Of a stretch of DNA of 64,000 nt, positions 48,473 to 57,764 are shown piece after piece. Every line of letters starts with the position of its first letter. Position 1 is the stretch's first letter. The translations under genes were made by a program, and so were the position numbers. This DNA comes from Candidatus Peribacteria bacterium (lineage in GTDB: Bacteria; Patescibacteriota; Gracilibacteria; Absconditabacterales; Absconditicoccaceae), in contig CP060225.1 of the NCBI GenBank assembly GCA_023898485.1, positions 62,001 through 126,000 of the forward strand, read 5' to 3'. The notes below the pieces were generated by a model that was not told where the DNA came from, searched no databases, and was given only the letters and a program-made list of their open reading frames with translations.

Positions 48473-49597
48473 ATGCCTTTTTTGTTCAAACAGAAGTCGT
48501 TTGACTTCATCGTATCGGAGCAGCTACCTTTTGCCCCATCGGGACATGGTGATGCACTGTATGTGTATTTCGAGAAGCAGAATATGACCACGCAGCAGGT
48601 CATACGTCATCTGCGTAACCAGTTTGGACTGACACGTCTGACCCTAGGAATTGCTGGTCTCAAAGATAAAAAAGCTCTCACCAGACAGCGAATCACGATC
48701 TACGACAGTGCCCTCGAGAAACTCGGCGGTGAGCGTGTATTTATCAATTCGCTGAAAGAAATTGTCAAGGTACTCGAAGTGACGAGACATGAGTTTCCGA
48801 TTGGGATGAGTACACCGATTTCGAATCAGTTCCATATCAGACTTCGTTCAGTCGGTAAACTCTCCAAGGACGAAAAAGTCCATGCATTAGATTTTGCAAC
48901 CAAGACACTTCGTGAATGATTTCCCAACCTCTTCGGTGAGCAGCGCTTCGGTATTGAGGGACGCAATACAGACCAAGGACACGACCTCATGCTCGGCAGA
49001 GGAAAACGCTTCCAGTCCCCCAAAGAAGAACAATTTAAGCTCCAAGCTTTTGCATCTTCCGTCTTCAATGAGTATCTCCATCAGCGTATGCAGTCCAAGC
49101 AGACCCTGATCGACGGCGATATTGTGACTCGAGTAGAGGAGTGACAGACGATGCTGGGACTCTACGCGAAGGACGCGAATATGGTGACACCCATCTTTTC
49201 CAAAGGGAAGTCACAAGAATTTTTCGTCCCAGCCAAGGTAAATGGTGACCCTATGCCGTATCGTGAAGAGATGGTAGCTACGGGGCCTGTGCCATGATGG
49301 GATACGATCGTCCCTCTGGTGGGCACCGAGGCAGGAGATACAGAAAAAACATTTTTGACTGAGCAGTGACTGATACAGGACAAGATGAAGATCTTCCGTG
49401 AGATGAAAATCTATGGACTGCGTCGTCCACTACGGGTGACGCCATCGGATGTCTGGGTGAGATATCAGGACGATGATCTGTTGATCGACTTCACGCTACC
49501 ATCAGGTTCCTATGCGAGTGTGCCTATCCGCGCACTGATGAGAGAGCTTAAGATCCGTGAAGCAAGATCACTGGTTAGGTCAGGTAAGAGAAGGTAG
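48473..49597 (+). CDS. truD: tRNA pseudouridine(13) synthase TruD
   Basis: 374 residues. Makes pseudouridine 13 in tRNA-Glu. The N-terminus 'KSFDFIVSEQLPFAPSGHGD' and 'TLGIAGLKDKKALTRQRITI' contains the catalytic Asp (in 'LKDKKA'). 'NLFGEQRFGIEGRNTDQGHD' is the second conserved block. The insertion domain and final 'IRALMRELKI' are present. UGA is Gly at five places, one just before 'FPNLFGEQRFG'. ATG 48473 is preferred; TTG 48458 would add five residues. Confidence 0.93.
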
Positions 49598-49608
49598 TCA
49601 GTAAACTA

Positions 49609-50892
49609 TTATATGATAATTCTTTTGATACTTTTATCTAGTCCAACTAAAACTTCGTAGGGTATTTTTTGTGATAGCTGTGCTAGGTGCATGAGTGAGT
49701 TAGAAGCTGATGAGTCGGGTGAGATGAGTTCTATTAGATCAAATAATCCCCCCTGAGCTTCGCTCATCCCCCCTTGGGTAAGGGGGGCAAGTTGGAGGAG
49801 ACTGATATTCATACAGATAGTACTAATGAGTGGGATATATGTATTTTTTATAGATACTTGATATCATGTATTGGTGAGGGAGCGTGGGAGTCACTCATGA
49901 TAGCCAAAAGGGATGGTAGCTATGGTAGTGGGTTCTGAGGTTGTCCACTTGTGTCCATAGCTGATGCTCTCTCCTGGCTGGAGATGCTGGATGGAGGTGA
50001 TGGTGGAGATGAGACGGAGGGCAGGACGGAGATCGTGGTAGTCAGGATAGTGAGGGTCGTCTGACTCTAGTGGATTGTATCCATAGAATGCGAGACCTGC
50101 TCTCGATGCGGTGAAAAAGGGATCGTGATTTTTGGAGATGCCGGCGGAGTTGTTGATATGGATGTACTGAGGCTGGCAGCTGTAGGCTGTAAGCGATAAG
50201 CCCTCTTCGATTTGTTGGTATATGGTTTTGAATCTGTCGATTTGGGTCTGATTGTAGGAGTCGTTGATTTGGTCTGCATTGGCAAAGTGGGACATGATGC
50301 CAACAATTTTTATCTTATTGTGGCAAAATCCCCCTGTCGCTTCGCTCCTTCCCCCTTCATAAGGGGGACAAGATGTGAATAGTTGTATAACTTGTGGAAT
50401 GTCTTGTTCTTGGAAGCCTTCGCGGTTCATGCCCGTATTGAGGAAGAGGTGGATGTTTCGTGGTTTGTCTGTATCGATCAGCGCTTGGATATTGGTCAGA
50501 GAGCCGACCGCAAAATGGGTGCGACGAGGATCGTAGAGGTGGTAGTTGGAGGGGAGCTGTTCGCCGAGGATAAGAATATCACGATCAGTCGTATCGCGGA
50601 CGATTTGATACTCGGGATAGGAGTCTACTGCGATGAGTGGACACTGATCTTGGGGGATAAATTTTTGGATGATCTGGCAGACCTCACGGAGACCATGGCC
50701 ATACGCATTGGATTTGAGGACAGGTATTATGGTGTGTGGTGCGTGGTTGGTGGTGTGTAATTTTTGGAGCGTATGGAAATTGTGGACGAGATTGTCGGCG
50801 TAGATTTCTATGGTGTTGAGGGAAGTATAGTCTGATCTCCCTCTGATTTTATTGTGATAGAAGAGATTTTTGAGGCGTTTTTTGAAGCTCAT
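49609..50892 (-). CDS. alr: Alanine racemase with repeat-encoded insertions
   Basis: 427 residues. PLP enzyme making D-alanine for the wall. The PLP-lysine motif is 'IIPVLKSNAYGHGLREV', followed by 'AVDSYPEYQIVR', 'IHLFLNTGMNREGFQ', 'IMSHFANAD', 'NSAGI' and 'ASRAGLAFYGYNP'. The C-terminal domain has 'LRLISTITSIQHLQPGESISYG' and 'TIATIPFGYHEG', with Gly from UGA at 49891. Two inserts 'CPPYEGGRSEATGGF' and 'APLTQGGMSEAQGGLF' are encoded by copies of the same palindromic repeat. ATG 50892 is chosen; longer readings overlap ileS. It overlaps no other gene. Confidence 0.92.
49741..49792. repeat. Palindromic repeat element inside alr (copy 2)
   Basis: AATCCCCCCTGAGCTTCGCT then CATCCCCCCTTGGGTAAGGG, followed by GGGCAAG. 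It forms a G/C-rich hairpin and is read in frame in alr. It matches the element at 50324-50373. Confidence 0.75.
50324..50373. repeat. Palindromic repeat element inside alr (copy 1)
   Basis: AATCCCCCTGTCGCTTCGCT then CCTTCCCCCTTCATAAGGGG, followed by GACAAG. Same order of blocks as the copy at 49741, with the same reading frame relative to alr. Confidence 0.75.
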
Positions 50893-51034
50893 ACGTGGTA
50901 GTGGGGGAGATGAAGTTCTGAGTCTGATTGTAATTTTTGGAAGAAAAGAGGCAAGAGATTTGTCAGTTTTGTGATTGATTTGGCGGGAGGTATGGATACA
51001 AGTAGGGGACTTTAGTTGTGTATCGTTTTGGTCT

Positions 51035-54000
51035 ATGTTTTCTCCGCAGTCGTCCAAGCCTGATTTGTGGGCTATCCAGCAGTCAGTATCCCAGTTTTGG
51101 AAAGATAATCATATTTTTGAGCAATCAATCGAAAGCAGACCCGAAGATCGTCCGTATCGTTTTTATGATGGTCCTCCTTTTGTGACAGGCCTTCCTCACT
51201 ATGGGCATCTAGCATCATCCGTAGCCAAGGATGTGATCCCTCGTTATCAGACGATGCTGGGCAAGCGTGTGGAGCGTGTCTGGGGATGGGACTGTCATGG
51301 TATCCCTATCGAACAAAAAGTCCAAGATAAGCTCTGACTCAAATCTAATGCAGAGATAGAAAAGGTGGGTGTGGAGAGATTTATCGAAGAGTGTTATAAT
51401 TTTACGAATAGTACCTCTGAAGAGTGGGAGTGGTATGTGGATAATTTCTGACGTTGGGTAGACTTTGAGGGGAGTTATAAGACCATGGACAACTCATATA
51501 TGGAGAGTGTCTGGCGAGTATTTAAGCAGATCTGGGACAAAGGACTTATCTACAAAGGCAAGCGTGTCTCACTGTACTCGACCAAACTCGAGACGCCGAT
51601 CTCTAATTTCGAAGTAGCGATGGATGATAGTTATGGTGAGGTGAATGATCCAGCGATAACTGTCCGCTTCGCGATCAAGGATGATGAAAGATGATGAAAG
51701 ATGATGAAGGATTATGGAGGGAAGATGTACTTCTTGGCATGGACGACCACGCCATGGACGATACCTGCAAATATGGCGCTAGGGGTGAATAAAGATTTGG
51801 ATTATGTGGTAGTGAATTGTGATGGCGATGGTTATGTGGTAGCTAAGGCGAGAGTGGAAGATGTATTCAAAGGTAAGGAATATGAGATAGTGAGTGAGAT
51901 GAAGGGTGCTGATTTGGTGGGATTGGAGTATGAGCCGCCGTTTGATTATTACGTTGAAGCGCTTAATCGTTGAAACGTTGAAACGCCTGATAGGCATGTG
52001 GTCGTGCATGCTGAATTTGCTACCGATGAGAGTGGTACGGGTATTGTGCATCAGGCGCCAGAGTTTGGTGAGGATGACTTCAATCTCGGAAAAGCAGAGT
52101 GACTCTACATCACGGAAGCGATGAATAGTAGAGGAGAGTATACAGCACAGATCGCGGATCTGGAAGGTGTCTACTATCGTGATGCGAATGATTTGCTCAC
52201 CGAACGCCTCAAGGAGTCTGGGTCTCTTTTTACCAAGGCATCGATCACGCACCGTGTCGCTTTCTGTCCACGTACCCATATTCCGCTCGTCTATAAGGCG
52301 CAAGATAGTCGGTTTATAGATATCCAGAGCATCAAAGATAAACTACTCGAAGCGAATGAATCTATCAACTGGTACCCTGAACATTTTAAGTACGGTCGCT
52401 TTGCCAAATCGATAGAATCTGCCCCCGACTGGTGTATCTCTCGTAGTAGATACTGGGGGACACCGATGCCTGTCTATGCTCCTGAACAGCAAGTTCGTGA
52501 GCAAAATGTGCAGAGTGATGATGTGGTAGTGATAGGGTCGAGAGAGGAGTTGTATCAGTTGCAACTCAATGGATCGAATGTGTTAGAAAAGAAAGTAGTA
52601 GATGGGAAGGAAATCTATTGGAATACAGTTCGCGATGCGGAACTTGATATGCACATACCATACTTGGATGATGTCTGGTTTGAGATTGATGGAGTCAAAT
52701 ACGTGAGAATACCTGATGTGTTGGACAGTCGGATGGAGAGTGGGTCGATGCCCTATGGACAGATGCATTATCCTTTTGAGAATAAAGAGAAGATGGAGGC
52801 GAGCTTCCCAGCGGACTATATCGTGGAGTATACGGGGCAGATTAGGGCGTGGTTTTATGTGATGCATGTGTTGGGGGTGATCCTCTTCGACAAGCCAGCG
52901 TTTACCAATGTGATCTGTCATGGCGTCGTCTCGGGTAATGATGGCCGTAAAATGTCCAAATCTCTCAAAAATTATCCAGACCCCAAACCCACGTTTGAGC
53001 AGTATGGAGGAGATGCGATCAGGATGTCTATCCTCACGTCGCCACTCTTCAATGCGGGAGATACTTCGATCTCGGAGGAAAATATCGCTGATGCACTGAG
53101 GGGATATATCTTGCCACTGTGGAATGCGTTCTCGTTCTTCGTGACGTATGCGAATATAGATGGATGGGAGGTAGCAGGTCACAAGGAGCAGGCAACAAGT
53201 GATAATGTTTTGGATCAGTGGATACTGGGTGAGTTGTCTGATTTGAGAAATATAGTGACTGATAATCTTGATCATTATAATCTTCAGCAAAGTAGTCGTG
53301 CTTTAGGAGAATTTTTGGATAACTTGACGAACTGGTATATCCGTCGTAGTCGTAGAAGGTTTTGGAAATCAGAATCAGACACCGACAAAGATCAGGCATA
53401 CCAAACACTGTATGATGTGTTGCTCGGGTTCTGTCAGGTAGCTGCGCCATTTATGCCGTTCGTGACGGAGTATATCTATAGGGAGTTGAAAGGGGTAAAT
53501 AGTGTAAGTAGCGTAAATAGTAATTCTGTGCATTTGCTCTACTGGCCAGAGGTGGGTGAGAGAGATGAGCAGCTTGCGCAGGATATGCATCTGGCTCAGC
53601 AGATCGTGACGATGGGTCTGGCGTGGAGGTCACAACATGATCTGCGTGTGAGACAGCCACTGTCTACCCTGACGGTAGGTATGGACCTATCAGAATATTA
53701 CCAAGCTATCATCCGTGAAGAGCTCAATATTAAGCAAGTTGTGTGTGACCCATCACTCAATGATGAAGTGACTAAGATTGTCAAGCCTGACGGTAAAAAG
53801 ATTGGTCCGAAGTTTGGAGGAGACGTGAAGATTATCTTTGCAGAGGCCAAGAGTGGAAACTTCGTCGAGCAGTCTGATGGAAGTGTTTTGGTAGCGGACA
53901 GATTTGTATTGGAGACAGGGGAGTATGAGATTTCGTATATCAAAAATGACCCAGCCAAAGATGTCGTTGTGGATCAGGGTATCGTGATGAGTATTGATGC

Positions 54001-54268
54001 GACGATCACTCCAGAGTTAGAACTTGAGGGATATGTTCGTGATCTCGTCCGTGCGATCCAAGATGCGCGCAAAGAAGCTGACTATGATATAGCAGATAGG
54101 ATCGAAATCGTTTTCCATGGACATCTTGCGGACGAAATGAAGGCACAGTTTGTGGATTATATCCAGCAGGAAACATTGTCGACAGTAGTAGACAAACTCG
54201 TAGATGTCGATATTGAGAAGGAGGTGATACTTGGGGAGCATGTTGTTTTGTTTGGGCTGAAGAGATAG
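51035..54268 (+). CDS. ileS: Isoleucyl-tRNA synthetase
   Basis: 1077 residues. Class I synthetase. HIGH site 'PFVTGLPHYGHLASSVAKDV' (about 49-68), 'VERVWGWDCHGIPIEQKVQD', editing domain ('YFLAWTTTPWTIPANMALGV', 'VHAEFATDESGTGIVHQAP'), KMSKS site 'VSGNDGRKMSKSLKNYPDPK' (about 632-651) and 'VEYTGQIRAWFYVMHVLG'. The DALR-like anticodon domain starts near 'NWYIRRSRRRFWKSESDTDK'. Repeat-encoded loops occur in three places: near 51676-51720, 51952-51985 and 53490-53525. Several UGAs are Gly. It is followed with no gap by a methyltransferase gene. Confidence 0.96.
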
Positions 54269-54898
54269 ATGAACGAACAAGAATACTTGGATATGACTAT
54301 TTCACTCTATGATCAAGAGGCAGATACTTTTGCTGTCATGGTAAGAGATTATTCCCCCTATATAAAGTATTATGATATGTTTCTTCCTCATTTATCAGGA
54401 AAGAAGATATTGGATATTGGTAGTGGCTCGGGAAGGGATATGTTGTATTTTTATAACCATGGATATGATGTGACTGGAGTGGAATTAAGCAAATGATTGA
54501 TTAGCTTGTATTCTAAGGAAATAACGAATAGGGTTATTTGTGATGATATGAGAAATATTGATGTACTGTTCTCTCAAGAGAGCTTTGATGGGGTACGAAG
54601 TTTTGCCTCATTAGTTCATATGTCCAAGGATTGGTGAAAAGCAATATTGGGAAAAATATATGATGTTCTAAAAGATGATTGAATACTGTTACTTTCCGTG
54701 AAGCATTGGAATAATTGATATGAAGAGGAAATTATTAAAAAAAGCTTTACCATTCCTTGATCGTTAAAGAGGTATGTATATCGATGATCTGATGAACTTA
54801 AGCAGGTATTGCTGTGATTATGATTTACTTTTGTTTATGATTATCTATATTCTCCTGAGGGGAAAGACTCTTGGTATTCTATAGTTGTTAGAAAATAA
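54269..54898 (+). CDS. Class I SAM-dependent methyltransferase
   Basis: 209 residues. Motif I 'KKILDIGSGSGRDMLYFYNH' (about 45-64) and 'YDVTGVELSKGLISL' bind SAM; later 'ESFDGVRSFASLVHM' and 'DDGILLLSVKHW' follow the Methyltransf_25-like plan. UGA is Gly at many positions, including 'DWGKAILGKI' and 'LKDDGILLLS'. Composition is more AT-rich than ileS. It starts on the base after the ileS stop, so it should be co-transcribed and perhaps translationally coupled. Substrate unknown. Confidence 0.85.
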
Positions 54899-54922
54899 GT
54901 GCTTTAGTTTTGCAGATTTGTT

Positions 54923-56383
54923 ATGTCCATCGATATCACCACTCAGTATGATGCTGAGCAGAAGAAAGTCTTAGTTGATCTGCGGACGGATATCATCCAC
55001 CAGCTCGCACATGATGCCAATCCGAATGCGATTAGGAGTTTTTTGTGACGCTGTGGTGTAGTGAGTCTGGATGCAGAAGGACAGGAGGTGGTGATCGGAG
55101 CACCCAATGATTTCGTGCTGTCGCAGGTCAAAAAGTTTTTCGCTCCATCGATCAAAAAAATCATCGCAGAGCTCTATCATCAGCCATACAAAGTGCAATA
55201 TGTAATCCATCCAAGCTTCGGTGACGGAGAGCATGATCTGCAGGTGGATGTATCTGCACTGCTCGATATCCAAGCGCCCGCGAAGCAGGGTGACATCCAA
55301 AGTCAGCAGATACGTAGTGAGCTGTCGGAATATTTTGGCATCCTCTTCGATCCGTCATATCGTTTTGACAACCTCGTCGTGGGTGGATACAATCAGCTCG
55401 CTGCAGCAGCAGGGCAGGCGATTGCACAGGACCCAGGGACAGTGTATAACCCGTTTTTTGTCTATGGAGATGTTGGGTTGGGTAAGACGCATATTATGCA
55501 GGCCATCGCCAATGCTTTGGTAAAAAACGATCCAGACAAAGTGATCGTCTACCTGCCGACGACGAAGTTTCTTGATCATATTATCTCTGCGATCAAAAAG
55601 GGCTCACTCGATGCTTTGCTCAAAAAGTTTGATGATGTGGATGTGCTTTTGCTCGATGATATCCAATTCATTGCCAACAAAGACAAAACACAAGAAATTT
55701 TTCACAATATTTTCAACGACTTACATCTCAAAAAGAAGCAGATCGTCATCAGTTCAGATCGCCCGCCCAAAGAACTCGACAACATCGCTGATAGACTCAA
55801 ATCACGTTTTTCACTGGGTCTTGTAGCAGATATTGGCACGCCTGACTTCGAGACGAGAGCAGCGATCTTGCGCTCCAAGGCCGATACCAAATGACTCACA
55901 TTGACACCTGCCATGGTAGATGTGCTGGCCAAGTATATCACGGGCAGTGTGAGAGAGATCGAGGGTGCAGTCACGATGCTCAGTACCAAACATCATCTCT
56001 ATGGTCGCCAACTCGAGATTGATGATATGTATGAGGTGCTCCAGACACTGGGCTACCGTGTCGACAACCCCGCCAATCCCAATGTCGTCGTGGCTGCGAC
56101 TCGTCCGAGTATGGATGAGGTGGCGACGATGATCGCTGACTACTATCGTATCGATCGTGCAGAGATTTTCGGCTCATCCAGACAGAAAGATATCGTCCGC
56201 GCTCGCCAGATGCTGATGTATATCGCTCATGAGCAGTATGGCCGAACACTTGAGAAGATCGGTGAATTCTGTGGAGGTCGTCATCATGGTACCGTCATCC
56301 ATGCTGTCAAAGCGATGAAAAAACTCATCCAGACTGATGAGTACGTCAAGTGAGATTATGTGAGTTTGAGTGAGAGGATATAG
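54923..56383 (+). CDS. dnaA: Chromosomal replication initiator DnaA
   Basis: 486 residues. Domain I is the N-terminal part up to about 90, then a short linker. Domain III has Walker A 'YGDVGLGKTHIMQAIAN' (about 181-197), Walker B 'VDVLLLDDIQFIANKDKTQ', 'ISSDRPPKELDNIADRLKSR' (sensor) and 'LGLVADIGTPDFETRAAILR'. Domain IV ends 'LEKIGEFCGGRHHGTVIHAV'. The family motif GGRDHTT/ST is here GGRHHGT, a change in residues that read the DnaA box. Gly from UGA at three sites. The true stop is TAG at 56381, ten codons past a UGA. A perfect DnaA box lies downstream. Confidence 0.95.
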
Positions 56384-56390
56384 TCAGTAT

Positions 56391-56420
56391 GTTACTTTTT
56401 CGCTTGATAAAAAAAGTAAC
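56391..56420. repeat. Perfect 10-bp hairpin GTTACTTTTT/AAAAAGTAAC
   Basis: GTTACTTTTT - ten-base loop - AAAAAGTAAC, starting eight bases after the dnaA stop. It may serve as a terminator. A degenerate copy of its left arm and loop occurs at about 33641-33665 after ung. Confidence 0.65.
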
Positions 56421-56432
56421 CAAAAAGATCAA

Positions 56433-56576
56433 GTCGCAAACAGTCTTCAGTATTGATATTGATTCATGTGTATATACGGATCATCACTCCTCCCCGCAAG
56501 CGGGACCCGAGTCGTGATGTCTTAGTGGTGCTTGTATTCACGTGTGGATAATATCTTCTCAGACAGTGTTTGCGAC
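56433..56576. other. Long imperfect palindrome downstream of dnaA with a DnaA box
   Basis: GTCGCAAACAGTCTTCAG (56433-56450) is mirrored by CTCAGACAGTGTTTGCGAC (56558-56576). Inside, GATATT...TGTGTATATAC faces GTATTCACGTGT...AATATC, and the centre holds CCCGC-AA-GCGGG within CATCACTC...GAGTCGTGATG. The right arm carries TGTGGATAA (56543-56551), a perfect DnaA box in reverse. It could be a structured RNA, a small mobile element or part of an origin region. Confidence 0.55.
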
Positions 56577-56587
56577 ATTTTGTTGTA

Positions 56588-57541
56588 TTATCCCCTTACT
56601 AACTGCCCTTGCGCGATGGCAGTGATTTTTTGTTTTTCGATAAGAGCGTCGGCAGTGGCCTGGTCGTAGTAGCCGGTGATATCAGACTCGTAGTATCACT
56701 CGTTGTAGAGCTGTTGCTGGAGTCTGATGATGTGAAATCCTGACTCACCGAATGTGTAGAGAGTAGAGCTAGTTACTAGTTGCGAGTTGCTAGTTTCTAG
56801 ATTTTCTGTTGTGGTATCGATTGAAGTTTGAGCGATGACTGTATTGGAGCCCCACATGCCCGTCCTGGTTGCGGGCCCATAGAGTCCACAGACATTGGAG
56901 TCTGCTGTGGTGATGTTTTGGTTGACTTGTCGATCGCAGAGAGCTGCTGCGGTTTCATCCCCGAAGTAGCCAGTAGGATTCTCTCTGTCTAAGTAACCCT
57001 TATCGATCAAGTATTGCTGGACGCGACTGACTGCACGTCACGTGGATCCGTGTCTGAGTGATGTATTGGTGGTATCAGTACCCAGATCATATTCGTCGTA
57101 AGTACGTGCATCGCAGATCTGAGCAGATACGGTGCGTTTGCCCCAGAGGAGTGCTTGGACGCGGCCTCGGTCGCCATAGCCCATCCAGATATCTACCCTA
57201 TCATATTCGTAGCCTCTTTGGCCAGCTTGGACGATGGCGCCACCTCTGTCTTCGACCTGTCCGATACCCCAGCCATCGATGACAATCTGCGTACCGAAAC
57301 TATAGTTGGCTGATGCGGCGAGCATCCCATCAAAAACTGCTCTCCCAGACGCTCCGTGAGTGCCGTTGCCTTGGAGGAGTTTTTCTGCTTCGAAGTCTCC
57401 CGTTACATAGACTTCCTGGTCAGGGAGTGGAGAATAATATGCAGTGGCAATGAGTGTCATTGGTGTGCATGCTGCGTATGTAGTAGCAAAAAATGTACTT
57501 GTTGCGATTATGCTTATGGTGATGAGTTTTTTGTATTGCAT
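56588..57541 (-). CDS. Exported 3D-domain protein with peptidoglycan-binding repeats
   Basis: 317 residues. Signal peptide to about residue 23 ('ISIIATSTFFATTYA'), then a 3D domain: 'MTLIATAYYSPLPDQ', 'TASGRAVFDGMLAAS'-like 'GASGRAVFDGMLAA', 'GWGIGQVEDRGGAI' and 'YDRVDIWMGYGDRGR' with the three conserved Asp. This fold occurs in lytic transglycosylase-like and resuscitation-type wall enzymes. Two short peptidoglycan-binding-like repeats follow ('VQQYLIDKGYLDRENPTGYF', 'IIRLQQQLYNEGYYESDITG'). UGA is Gly twice. The middle linker is encoded by CTAGTTACTAG-type repeat DNA. ATG 57541 gives a proper signal peptide. Confidence 0.8.
56760..56805. repeat. CTAGTTACTAGTTGC repeat encoding the linker of the 3D protein
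   Basis: GCTAGTTACTAGTTGCGAG then TTGCTAGTTTCTAG; coding product is a Thr/Ser/Leu-rich linker. A related block lies in the asparaginase-like gene near 47121-47146. Confidence 0.55.
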
Positions 57542-57631
57542 GAGTATGTTGTCTGAGTAAATGGACAACAGTGAGTATAGGGGATGATGTTTTGGGAGGC
57601 AAAAAATGACTTCTTGTATGATTTCTCTTAG

Positions 57632-57659
57632 TTGACACTTTCTGTTTCTTTGTTATATT
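57632..57659 (+). promoter_or_regulatory. Sigma70-type promoter for the Clp gene
   Basis: TTGACA, 16-base spacer and TATATT, about 105 bases before the Clp start, on the plus side of a divergent spacer. Confidence 0.6.
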
Positions 57660-57764
57660 TATATCATATTTTCTTATAAATGGTTTTTTTGCCACATGCT
57701 TTGCTCTTGTAATTTTTTCATTTCTCTCTACAATCGTAGCACGTTTATGTATTAGGTGCTATGT

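Noticed and set aside
50893..51057. N-terminal extension of alr to an upstream ATG
   Set aside because: The extra 55 residues lie opposite the start of ileS and look nothing like alanine racemases, whose N-terminus begins near 50892.
52583..53290. A 235-codon minus-strand open frame opposite ileS
   Set aside because: Antisense shadow of the conserved synthetase frame; composition (many His, Ile, Arg) is typical of shadows.
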